From: Candidatus Krumholzibacteriota bacterium | GTDB lineage: Bacteria > Krumholzibacteriota > Krumholzibacteriia > Krumholzibacteriales > Krumholzibacteriaceae | Direction: 5' to 3' | DNA length: 48,126 nt | Assembly: GCA_016931295.1 (NCBI GenBank) | Contig: JAFGEZ010000027.1 | Coordinates: 1-48,126 of the forward strand | Part shown: positions 33,548-41,141 of the stretch, piece after piece | Position numbering within the stretch: the first letter of the stretch is position 1 | Layout of the letters: each line of letters opens with the position of its first letter | Made by a program: the position numbers and the translations under genes | Notes under the pieces: generated by a model | Told to the model about the DNA's origin: nothing | What the model saw: only the letters and a program-made list of their open reading frames with translations | Database searches by the model: none

Positions 33548-34726
33548 ATGGGATTCCGCCTGCTGCACTACCTGCTCGAACGGCGACGGATCGTCGGCTG
33601 GGCGACGCTCGTCTTCCTCGTTTTCGGCGTGGCCATCGCCGCGCTGCGCGATCCGCTCTACGAGACGCGGGCGATCCTGATGCCGCCGCTCGAGGAGGGG
33701 GGCGAGGGGCTCCTCTCCGCGTGGATGGCGCAGATCGACCTTCCGTCGATGGTCACGCCCGCCTCCGCGGGAGCGACGGCGGCGGCTCTCCTCTCGGATC
33801 TGCTCAGGAGCCGCCGGCTCTCCCTCGGAATCATCGACGAGTACGGCCTCCGCGAGCGGTACGAGGTGGAGACGACCGAGGACGCCATAGAGGAACTCGC
33901 CGCCCGCCGGGAGGTCAGCGCGACGAAGACGGGATTGATCTTCCTCGTCATCCGCGACGAGGAGCCCGCCATGGCCGTCAGGATCGCCGAGGCGCACATC
34001 GCCGCCCTCGATTCCCTCAACCGCAATCTCGTCTTCACCCGGGCCGGGCAGACGATGCGCTTCATCGCCCTCCAGATCGACGAATACCGCCGCCGACTCG
34101 GTGCGTCGCGCGCGGCCCTCGCCGATTTCCAGAGCGGGAACGGCGTGATCGACATCGCCGAGCAGACGCGCGGCGCCATCGACGTGGCGGCTACGCTCCA
34201 CGTGGAGGCGGCGCTCGCCCGGATCCGTCTCGACATGGGCCGCGAATTCGCCACCGACGACGCGAGCGAGCTGCATCGGCTCGAGGCGCGGTACCGTTTT
34301 CTCGTCGAGCGCATCGACGCGATCGTCGAGGGGGACTCGACCGCCGCCGTCTTCCCCCCGCTTCGCGACATGCCCGGGCTGGCACAGCGCGCCGCCGCGC
34401 TCGAGCGCGACGTCGAGGTGAACGAGCGGATCTATTCCTTCCTCCTCCAGCGCTACGAGGAGGCGGGAATCGAGCGCGCCCGCACCACGCCCTCGATCCA
34501 GACGGTCGAGGCCCCGATCCTCCCCGAGGAGCCGGCGGGACTGCCGCGCTGGGTGTTCGCCCTCGTTTTCGCGCTCGGCGGCGGGCTCTGGGTTGGTCTC
34601 ATCCTGTTGTGGTGGGGATGGATCGTTTTGCGGGAAAAAAACGCGGCCGAGACGGCGGCGATGGAGCGGATCGGCCGCCTCGCCCGCGAGGATCTCGACG
34701 CCGTGCGCCGGCGACTCCGGATCTGA
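33548..34726 (+). CDS. Wzz-type polysaccharide chain-length determinant protein
   Basis: A 392-residue inner-membrane protein of the Wzz/chain-length determinant superfamily. An N-terminal helix (about residues 15-35) precedes a periplasmic region with long coiled-coil helices (ALADFQSGNGV is typical). A proline-rich VEAPILPEEPAGLPRW leads into the second helix (~343-367), followed by a short cytoplasmic tail. No tyrosine-kinase domain is attached. Such proteins set polymer length during export. The ATG at 33548 is preceded by AGGGAAAG. It links the surrounding genes to surface polysaccharide, with GT2 and GT4 genes a few kilobases downstream. Confidence 0.85.
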   Translation: MGFRLLHYLLERRRIVGWATLVFLVFGVAIAALRDPLYETRAILMPPLEEGGEGLLSAWMAQIDLPSMVTPASAGATAAALLSDLLRSRRLSLGIIDEYGLRERYEVETTEDAIEELAARREVSATKTGLIFLVIRDEEPAMAVRIAEAHIAALDSLNRNLVFTRAGQTMRFIALQIDEYRRRLGASRAALADFQSGNGVIDIAEQTRGAIDVAATLHVEAALARIRLDMGREFATDDASELHRLEARYRFLVERIDAIVEGDSTAAVFPPLRDMPGLAQRAAALERDVEVNERIYSFLLQRYEEAGIERARTTPSIQTVEAPILPEEPAGLPRWVFALVFALGGGLWVGLILLWWGWIVLREKNAAETAAMERIGRLAREDLDAVRRRLRI

Positions 34727-34740
34727 CCTCGCCCGTCCCG

Positions 34741-34857
34741 CTATTCCACGACGCGATCGACGAGCCACGGCACCGGCGCCGCTGACGGCCCCTCGATGAG
34801 GATGTCCGCCGCCTCGATCCGCCCGTCCGTCGTCATGCCGCCGGTTTCGCCCTTCAT
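34741..34857 (-). CDS. Possible 38-residue small protein
   Basis: A short minus-strand frame starting at ATG 34857, directly behind the purine-rich GGAAGGGGGCGGG, and ending with TAG at 34741. The peptide starts MKGETGGMTTDGRIEAADI and ends WLVDRVVE. Codon third positions are GC-rich, as in neighbouring genes. It has no recognised relatives and no membrane segment. It fills most of the gap between the Wzz and M61-like genes but lies antisense to both. It could be a chance frame. Confidence 0.3.
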   Translation of the reverse strand: MKGETGGMTTDGRIEAADILIEGPSAAPVPWLVDRVVE

Positions 34858-34983
34858 CCCGCCCCCTTCCTTTCGCCCCGCGATACGCATCCTGGCCCCG
34901 TCCGGCCGACGGCGGGCCGATTGGAACGGTGATTGCATGTACCCGGTCGGCCGGCGTTGCCAGCCGGCCGGGAAAGGACGAAC

Positions 34984-36360
34984 GTGAGGATCCTCCGACA
35001 CGCCCGCGGCGCCGCGATCGGCGCGGCGCTGGCCATCGCCGCCTGCGCGCCCTTCGCGTCGAGGCCGACGCCCCCGCCCCCCTTCCTCTCCTACGCCGTG
35101 CGCCTCGCCGACGGCCAACTCGGCGTCGTCGAGGTCGCCGGCTCGGTGAGCGGCGTCACCGTGCCCGCCGTCCGGCTGTCGACGGCCGAGCGGGAGGGCG
35201 GACGGGCCCCCGAACCGATCGGTTTCAGGGCGACGGGCCCGGGCGGCGGGACACTCGCCGTCGAGGCGGACGGGGAGGGCTGGACGGTCCGCTGCGGGCG
35301 GCGCGACTTCACCTTTTCCTACCGGCTCGTCCTCACGATCGAGGATCGCTACACCGCCGACGTGCGGACGATGCTCACCTCGCTCGACGAGGACCGCTGC
35401 CGCCTGCACGGCGGCGATCTGCTGCTCGTGCCCCTCATGGAGACGGCGCCCGGCGTGATCGTCGACGTCGATCTCTTTCCCGGGGCGCCGGTGAGCGCCC
35501 CGTGGGACGTCGTCGGGCGGCGCATCCTCGCACCCGGCGTGGGAGAGGCCGTCGGCATGGTCGTCGCCGCGGGTGCCTACCGGTTCTTCGAAAACGAATC
35601 GGCCGGGACGACGGTTGGCCTCGCGATCGCTGGCGACTGGAAATTCGAGGACGGAGAGTTCTTCGACCTCGTCGGGCACATCGTCCGCCGCGAGATCTCC
35701 TGGTTCGGCGATTCCCCCGTCGACCGCTATCTCTTCGTCTGCGACCGGAATCCCGCGCGCGGCGGGAAGTGCTTCGACCACTACGGCATGCACACGGGCA
35801 GTAGCATGATCCTGCTCCTCGATCCCGCGCTCGACCGGAGCCTCCTTTTCGACACGCCGATGTCCATCGTCGCGCACGAGTTCTTCCATAACTGGAACGG
35901 TGGCGCCATCCCCCCGGGCGAGATCTGGTTCGTGGAGGGAGCGACGGTCTACTTCTCCTTCCAGGCCCTTCTCGACACGCGAACGATCGTTCCCGCGCAG
36001 TACCGCCGAAAGCGAGACGCGATCGCCGCCCGCTTCGCGGAGAATCCCTACGCCGGCCGCGTGCCGGTGGCCGACGCCGGGATCGGCGACCTCGGCGACC
36101 GCGACATGGTCAATCTCCTCTACGATGGCGGGTTTCTCGCCGCGGAGGCCGTCGATGCCCGCCTCCGCGAGGCCACGGGGGGCCGGGTGGGGCTGATCGA
36201 CGTGATGCGCCGGATGTACGAGACAGGCGCCCGGGCCGACGGCGAGGCCCTCGACCGGGCCGCCGTCGAGGTCTGCGGCGAGCAACTCGCGCCCCTCGTC
36301 GATGCCCTCGTCCGCGATCCGGCATCTGCCCGCCTGCTCGCCGGCCACGGAACCTCTTGA
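34984..36360 (+). CDS. Exported M61-like zinc metallopeptidase
   Basis: A 458-residue protein with an N-terminal signal ending AIAACAPFAS, possibly a lipoprotein (Cys at ~21). The zinc site is HEFFHNWN (His298, Glu299, His302) with a probable third ligand Glu318 in WFVEGATVYFS, the signature of M61 glycyl aminopeptidases. The N-terminal half would correspond to the beta-rich domain of the family. No C-terminal PDZ domain is present and the protein is shorter than typical M61 enzymes. GTG at 34984 is the start, with GGGAAAGGA upstream. Peptide trimming at the cell surface is an inference. Confidence 0.75.
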   Translation: MRILRHARGAAIGAALAIAACAPFASRPTPPPPFLSYAVRLADGQLGVVEVAGSVSGVTVPAVRLSTAEREGGRAPEPIGFRATGPGGGTLAVEADGEGWTVRCGRRDFTFSYRLVLTIEDRYTADVRTMLTSLDEDRCRLHGGDLLLVPLMETAPGVIVDVDLFPGAPVSAPWDVVGRRILAPGVGEAVGMVVAAGAYRFFENESAGTTVGLAIAGDWKFEDGEFFDLVGHIVRREISWFGDSPVDRYLFVCDRNPARGGKCFDHYGMHTGSSMILLLDPALDRSLLFDTPMSIVAHEFFHNWNGGAIPPGEIWFVEGATVYFSFQALLDTRTIVPAQYRRKRDAIAARFAENPYAGRVPVADAGIGDLGDRDMVNLLYDGGFLAAEAVDARLREATGGRVGLIDVMRRMYETGARADGEALDRAAVEVCGEQLAPLVDALVRDPASARLLAGHGTS

Positions 36361-36385
36361 ACATCCCCCGTTCCGGTTGTATTGT
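36357..36385 (+). promoter_or_regulatory. Possible promoter of the propeller protein gene
   Basis: TTGAAC (36357-36362), overlapping the stop codon of the M61-like gene, and TATTGT (36380-36385) are 17 bases apart, each 4/6 to consensus. The ATG at 36410 follows 24 bases later with GGGAG in between. Confidence 0.4.
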
Positions 36386-36409
36386 CCGTGTACCCGAAGG
36401 GAGCGGACG

Positions 36410-38404
36410 ATGCGCATCGACTCGAAGACGATCCTGAGCCTCGGCCTCCTCGTGCTTCTCGCCCTGCCGGCGACGGGCAGGGGCGCGACGACGGAGGAGG
36501 AGAGCCCGGCGGCGGGACTGATCGCCGCCGGCAGGACGATCCCCATGCCGGCCGGCGTCCGGCGGCGGGCGCCCGTCACCGGCTTCCAGCGATTCTCGCC
36601 TCCCCGCCCCGTGCGGGCGCTCCACAGCCAGGAGGACACCCTCTGGATCGGCACGGGCGGAGGGCTTTTCGCCTGGGGTATCGAGGAGGATACCCTGACC
36701 GCCGTCACCGGCCCCGTTTCGCGGCGCATCGCGGCGATCGAGCGCGACGACGGGGGGCGGCTGTGGGTAGGCGGCGACGCGGGGGTGAGCATCCGCACCG
36801 AGTCGGGCTGGCTGCACTACGGTCCGCGCGATGCGCAGCTCTTCGAGCGTGTCACCGACATCCTCCGCGGCGAGGGGCGGATGTGGATCGCCTCGTGGGG
36901 CGGAGGCGTCGGTTTCGTCCGGGGCGACTCACTCACGCGGTTCTCGCGCGCCGATTCCCTGCTCGACGATCGCGTCACCTGCGTCGCCGAGGAGACGCCC
37001 GCGACGATCTGGTTCGGGACGGCCAGCGGGATGTGCCGCGCCGACTCTTTCAGTTGGGAGGGTTTCCGCTACGGCAGCCGCATCCCGATCGGCTCGGTCG
37101 AGGACGCCGTCTTCGACGAGGAGGGATCACTCTTCATCGCCGTCCGGCGGCGCGGCGTGGCGATGTACGATCTCGGCCGCGTCACCCGCCACGGGCGGGC
37201 CGACGGGCTGCCGGGCGACGAGATACACGCCTTCTCTCTCGACGACCGCGGCGTTCCCTGGGCGGCCGGAAAGGGAGGCGTCAGTTATTTCGACGGCTCC
37301 GGCTGGGTCCCCTTCGCCGTCGAGGGCCTCTCCCTCGCCGGACTCGACATCCGCGCCGTCCATCACGATCTCGCCGGGCGCATCTTTCTCGGGACGGCCG
37401 GCGGGAGCGTCATCGTCGTCTCGCGCGGCGGCGTCCGCGAGATCCCGCTCCCCGACCCCTTCCCCGCGAGCCTCGTGGCGCGGATCGCGCCGGCAGAGGA
37501 CGGGGTGTGGCTGCTCGCCGACGGCACCGTGTTCCGGCTCGCCGACGGCCAACTCGACGAGATCGCCCGCCCCGATCCGCTGTACGTCCCGGCCGTCAAC
37601 GACTTCGCCCGCCCGGCGGCGGGCGGCCTCTGGCTGGCGACGCGGTTTGGTGCGCTGCATCACGACGGCCGTTCGTGGGAGGTCTTCGACCGCCGCCACG
37701 GCCTGCCGACAGAGCACCTCACCGCGGTCGCCGCGGGCGCGCCGGGGGAACTCTGGTTCGGCACCTTCGACAGCGGCGTCCTCCGCCTCGGCCGGGCCGG
37801 CTGGACGCATTTCACCGAACAATCCGGGCTCCCCGGCGAATCGATCGCCGACATCGCGGTCGACGCGGACGGCACGGTCTGGGTCGGCATGGCCGACGGC
37901 CGCCTCGCCCGCCTGGCGGGGGAGAGGTGGGAGACGGTCGACCTGGGAGGCGACCTGCCGCATGCCTCGTCGACGGCGGACACGCTCGAACGCATCGATC
38001 CGGCGCTGCGGCTCATCGGCGGCACCGCCATGCCCGGCACCGGGAAGGCCTGCCGGTTCGGCGCGGGCGTCTCCGGCCGCCTGCTCGCCGTCAGCGGCGC
38101 GATCTGGCGGCTCGGTCCCGACGGGGCGCGCCGGATCCTGCCGCTCCCCGACGAGCGGATCAAACCGACCGCTTTGACGGAGACGGCGGCGGGAGAGATC
38201 TGGCTCGCGACCGACGGCGACGGGCTGTGGATCCTCGCCGACGGGCGATGGCGCCACGTCGGCGCGGCGGACGGCGTCGTAGACGACCGGCTTCTCTCGG
38301 TCGCCGGGGACGCCTGGGGCACGGTCTGGATCGGCACGGCAAACGGCGGCATCGTCCGGTTCCGCCCGCCGACCCGGGACGGTTCCGCCGAGGGTCGGAA
38401 ATGA
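36410..38404 (+). CDS. Exported beta-propeller protein with two-component-regulator-type repeats
   Basis: A 664-residue protein with a signal peptide (residues ~1-25). The body is made of repeated ~40-residue blades of the two-component-regulator propeller type, for example DTLWIGTGGGLFAW, GRLWVGGDAGVSI, TIWFGTASGMCRAD, GTVWVGMADGRLARL and GTVWIGTANGGIVRF, enough for two seven-bladed propellers or nearly so. In other bacteria such repeats form the sensor half of large hybrid kinases; here there is no transmembrane helix, kinase or DNA-binding domain after them. It is therefore a free secreted propeller. GGGAG lies seven bases before the ATG. Confidence 0.82.
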   Translation: MRIDSKTILSLGLLVLLALPATGRGATTEEESPAAGLIAAGRTIPMPAGVRRRAPVTGFQRFSPPRPVRALHSQEDTLWIGTGGGLFAWGIEEDTLTAVTGPVSRRIAAIERDDGGRLWVGGDAGVSIRTESGWLHYGPRDAQLFERVTDILRGEGRMWIASWGGGVGFVRGDSLTRFSRADSLLDDRVTCVAEETPATIWFGTASGMCRADSFSWEGFRYGSRIPIGSVEDAVFDEEGSLFIAVRRRGVAMYDLGRVTRHGRADGLPGDEIHAFSLDDRGVPWAAGKGGVSYFDGSGWVPFAVEGLSLAGLDIRAVHHDLAGRIFLGTAGGSVIVVSRGGVREIPLPDPFPASLVARIAPAEDGVWLLADGTVFRLADGQLDEIARPDPLYVPAVNDFARPAAGGLWLATRFGALHHDGRSWEVFDRRHGLPTEHLTAVAAGAPGELWFGTFDSGVLRLGRAGWTHFTEQSGLPGESIADIAVDADGTVWVGMADGRLARLAGERWETVDLGGDLPHASSTADTLERIDPALRLIGGTAMPGTGKACRFGAGVSGRLLAVSGAIWRLGPDGARRILPLPDERIKPTALTETAAGEIWLATDGDGLWILADGRWRHVGAADGVVDDRLLSVAGDAWGTVWIGTANGGIVRFRPPTRDGSAEGRK

Positions 38405-38412
38405 ATGAACAA

Positions 38413-38441
38413 TTGACAGCCATCGGCCGGAAGCGTATATT
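38413..38441 (+). promoter_or_regulatory. Near-consensus sigma70 promoter upstream of the GT2 gene
   Basis: TTGACA (38413-38418, perfect) and TATATT (38436-38441, 5/6) are exactly 17 bases apart. This is one of the two strongest promoter matches in the window. Transcription should start at about A38448. A terminator-like hairpin follows 20 bases later, before any start codon with a ribosome site. Confidence 0.75.
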
Positions 38442-38447
38442 TGTCTC

Positions 38448-38549
38448 AAAAGGAGCGTTATAGAAGCAACGTTACTGTTCCTCCCGATCCGACCGAACGG
38501 ACTCCGCGATATCGGAAATGACGGGAGGGAGTAGTAACGTATTTTTTTG
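38448..38549 (+). ncRNA. Candidate ~100-nt small RNA or attenuated leader
   Basis: The segment between the promoter at 38413-38441 and the T-tract at 38542-38548 has no convincing coding frame. It folds into a long closing stem (38469-38486 with 38522-38540) enclosing two small hairpins (TCCG with CGGA at 38488-38501; CCG with CGG at 38504-38515). It could be released as a small RNA, or be the leader of the GT2/GT4 transcript controlled by antitermination. No known RNA family is recognised. It is more AT-rich than the flanks. Confidence 0.45.
38469..38548 (+). terminator. Intrinsic terminator or attenuator before the GT2 gene
   Basis: ACGTTACT (38469-38476) pairs perfectly with AGTAACGT (38533-38540). 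Inside, CCTCCCG (38480-38486) pairs with CGGGAGG (38522-38528), with G-T/T-A pairs and one bulge between them. Seven T residues follow at 38542-38548. It could also end read-through from the propeller gene, whose stop is 64 bases upstream. Confidence 0.7.
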
Positions 38550-38593
38550 TTTAAAAAAGTGTTGCAGCGGCCGCGAGATGTGCTGTTAACTAT

Positions 38594-38605
38594 GACACCG
38601 GTGTC
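38594..38605. promoter_or_regulatory. Perfect 12-bp palindrome upstream of the GT2 gene; possible operator
   Basis: GACACCGGTGTC is a perfect inverted repeat 20 bases before the ATG at 38626. A weak second promoter (TTGCAG at 38562-38567, 19 bases, extended -10 TGTTAACTA at 38584-38592) would place the palindrome at the transcription start, a usual repressor position. No regulator gene is adjacent. Confidence 0.35.
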
Positions 38606-38625
38606 GTGGTAGGGGAGAGTCGGCG

Positions 38626-39879
38626 ATGGAAACAGCGGCCATACGTCTTTTCTTCGGTATAATCGTTCTGATCGCATACAGTTACGCGGGGTACCCGCTC
38701 GTGCTGTTCGCGCTCGGGCTCCTTCGCGCCCGCAAGCGGGAAAGCGCGGAGGTGGATCTCCCCTCGATCGCGCTCGTCATCTCGGCATTCAACGAAGAGC
38801 GGATCATCCGGGAGAAGATCGAGAACAGCCTCAAGCTCGACTATCCCCGCGACCGCCTCCGCATCGTCGTGGCCAGCGATGGATCCGACGACGCGACGAA
38901 CGAGATCGTGCGCGGCTTCGAGAAGGCCAACGTGGTGCTCAAGGCCTTTCCCCGCCGGGAGGGCAAGAGCGCCACGCTGAACCGCGCCGTCCTCGGTCTC
39001 GAGGAGGAGATCCTCGTCTTCTCCGACGCGAATGCCTTCTACCGCGAGGACGCGCTCCTCAAGCTCGTCCGCTCCTTCGCCGACGAGGAGACCGGCTGCG
39101 TGGTCGGCAAGCTCGTCTACATGGACAACAACTCCTACGTGGGCAAGGGCGAGAGCATCTACTGGCGGTACGAGTCGCTCCTCAACCGGCTCGAGAGCCG
39201 GCTCGACTCGGTCCTCGTCGCCACCGGCACGATCTTCGCCATCCGGCGCGAGCTCTTCCGGCCGGTCCTCAGGGACGTCGCCAACGATTTCCAGATCCCC
39301 GCCGACGTCGCCTCCCAGGGGTACGGCGTGGTCTACGAGGACGACGCCGTGGCGCTGGAGCACGCCACCTTCTTCTGCCGCGAGGAGTTCGGGCGGAAGC
39401 GCCGCATCATCGTCCGCGGACTCACCGGCTTCCACAATCTCAGGCACAACTTCGGCGGCTCCTTCCGCGTCTTCCAGTTCGTCTCCCGGAAGCTGCTCCG
39501 CTGGTGGGTCGGCCCGATGCTCCCCGTGCTCTACCTCTCGAATCTCGCCCTGGTCGGTCGCCCCTTCTTCGCCGCGGTCTTCGCGCTGCACAACCTCTTC
39601 TACGCGACGGCGATCGTCGGCTCGATCCTCCGGCGGGGGCGCGTGAAGTCGCGCATCCTCCTCGTGCCCTTCTATTTCGTCATGGTCAACGCGGCCGGCC
39701 TCGCGGCCATCGCGACCTACCTGTCCGGCGGGCGTCTCGCTTCCTGGGAAAAGGCGGAGACGACGCGCGCCGTGGCCGAACAGGAAGCGCCGGCGCCCCG
39801 TCTCACCGTGATCGAGGGCAAGAAGCCCGCCTACGCCGACGAGAGCACGGGCGTCGAGAATCTCGAACGGATCACCTGA
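38626..39879 (+). CDS. Membrane glycosyltransferase family 2
   Basis: A 417-residue processive-type GT2 enzyme. An N-terminal helix (residues ~7-30) anchors it. The GT-A domain has VISAFNEERII, the nucleotide-binding VVASDGSDDAT, the DxD-like VFSDANAFY, the acceptor region VYEDDAVALEHATF and a QxxRW-like element VRGLTGF. Several C-terminal helices (about 290-375) follow. Relatives polymerise or extend exopolysaccharide on the cytoplasmic membrane. GGGGAGAG precedes the ATG. The GT4 gene starts 14 bases after its stop, so they form one transcript. Confidence 0.9.
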   Translation: METAAIRLFFGIIVLIAYSYAGYPLVLFALGLLRARKRESAEVDLPSIALVISAFNEERIIREKIENSLKLDYPRDRLRIVVASDGSDDATNEIVRGFEKANVVLKAFPRREGKSATLNRAVLGLEEEILVFSDANAFYREDALLKLVRSFADEETGCVVGKLVYMDNNSYVGKGESIYWRYESLLNRLESRLDSVLVATGTIFAIRRELFRPVLRDVANDFQIPADVASQGYGVVYEDDAVALEHATFFCREEFGRKRRIIVRGLTGFHNLRHNFGGSFRVFQFVSRKLLRWWVGPMLPVLYLSNLALVGRPFFAAVFALHNLFYATAIVGSILRRGRVKSRILLVPFYFVMVNAAGLAAIATYLSGGRLASWEKAETTRAVAEQEAPAPRLTVIEGKKPAYADESTGVENLERIT

Positions 39880-39893
39880 ACCCGGCCGACTCC

Positions 39894-41036
39894 ATGACCA
39901 GGGTCCTCTTCTTCATCAGTTCGCTCGGGCACGGCGGCGCCGAGAATCATCTCCTCAACCTCTGCGACTACCTCGGGGACAACGGCGCTTCATCGGTCGT
40001 CTGCACCCTCTCGCGAGAGGAGGAGCCCCTCGAGGACGCCTTCCGCGAGCGCGCCGTGCCGCTGCGGCGCCTGCCGCTCGACACGCTTCCCGCCCTCCTC
40101 AGGCCCGGGCGTCTCGCGGCCCTCCGGCGCATCGTCGAGGGCGCCCGGTGCGATCTGGTGCACGCGCATCTCTTCCATGCCGAGATCGTCGCCGCGGCGG
40201 CCACCTTCTTCACCGCCGCGCCTCTCGTCGCGACGCGGCACTCGGCGGGGCTCGAGTTCTGCGGCGTCCGGCGTTTCGCCGCGCGACTCGCCGCGCGCCG
40301 CATCTCCCGGCTGATCGCGGTGAGCAGGGGCGCGGCCGCCGAGGCCGCCGCGACGGGGCTGAGCCCCGACCGGATCGAGACGATCCCCAACGGTGTCGAC
40401 ACGACGCGTTTCCGGCCCCTCGACACGGAGGAGCGCGAGGCTCGTCGGCGGTTCTTTTTCGAGGAGTTCTTCCCCGGCGATCCGCCGGCTCGCCCCCTGT
40501 TCGTCGGCGCGGCCGGGGGGCTCAAGCCGGTCAAGGACTTCGGTCTTCTGCTCCGCGCGGCGGCCGCGGCCGAGCGGCGGATCGACGCGGATCTGCGTGT
40601 CGCGGTGGCGGGAGAGGGAGACGAGCGCGACGCGCTGGAGGCCCTCGCGCGGTCTCTCGGCACGCCGGCGCGGACCGCCCTCGCCGGACACCTGTCCCGC
40701 CCGGAGGAGTTCTATCCCCTCCTCGACCTCTTCGTGCTCTCCTCGAAATCGGAGGCGGTGCCGATGGTCCTCGTCGAGGCGATGTCCTCCGGCGCCGCCT
40801 GCATCGCCACGGACGTCGGCGACGCGGAAGAGATCCTCGGCGACACGGGGCTGATCGTGCCTCCCGGAGACGAGGAAGCGCTCGCCGGGGCGATCGTGAA
40901 ACTCGCCGCCGACGACGGTCTCCGGCGCGACCTGGGACGCCGGGCCCGCGTCCGCGCCATGGAGCGCTTCGACCGCGAGATATGGGGCGCCCGCACGATC
41001 GGCGTCTACCGCCGGCTGCTCGACGAAAAAAAATGA
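39894..41036 (+). CDS. Glycosyltransferase family 4
   Basis: A 380-residue GT-B glycosyltransferase. N-terminal ISSLGHGGAENHLLNL is the acceptor motif. ETIPNGVDTTRF ends the first domain. The C-terminal donor domain has GAAGGLKPVKDFGLLL and LSSKSEAVPMVLVEAMSSGAACIATDVG with the EX7E pair (Glu in SEAVPMVLVEA). The sugar donor is unknown. It is distinct from the GT4 at 11942 but opens with the same GGAE-type motif. It ends the GT2-GT4 pair. Confidence 0.9.
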   Translation: MTRVLFFISSLGHGGAENHLLNLCDYLGDNGASSVVCTLSREEEPLEDAFRERAVPLRRLPLDTLPALLRPGRLAALRRIVEGARCDLVHAHLFHAEIVAAAATFFTAAPLVATRHSAGLEFCGVRRFAARLAARRISRLIAVSRGAAAEAAATGLSPDRIETIPNGVDTTRFRPLDTEEREARRRFFFEEFFPGDPPARPLFVGAAGGLKPVKDFGLLLRAAAAAERRIDADLRVAVAGEGDERDALEALARSLGTPARTALAGHLSRPEEFYPLLDLFVLSSKSEAVPMVLVEAMSSGAACIATDVGDAEEILGDTGLIVPPGDEEALAGAIVKLAADDGLRRDLGRRARVRAMERFDREIWGARTIGVYRRLLDEKK

Positions 41037-41141
41037 AACTTTGCCTCGCCGGCGGGATATAAGCAGTGTCGGAAGGACAACTGCAATCGCACCAACCCGT
41101 TCCACTGGGAGGTGGAGGCCGCCCCTAATCGGCCGCGAGCC

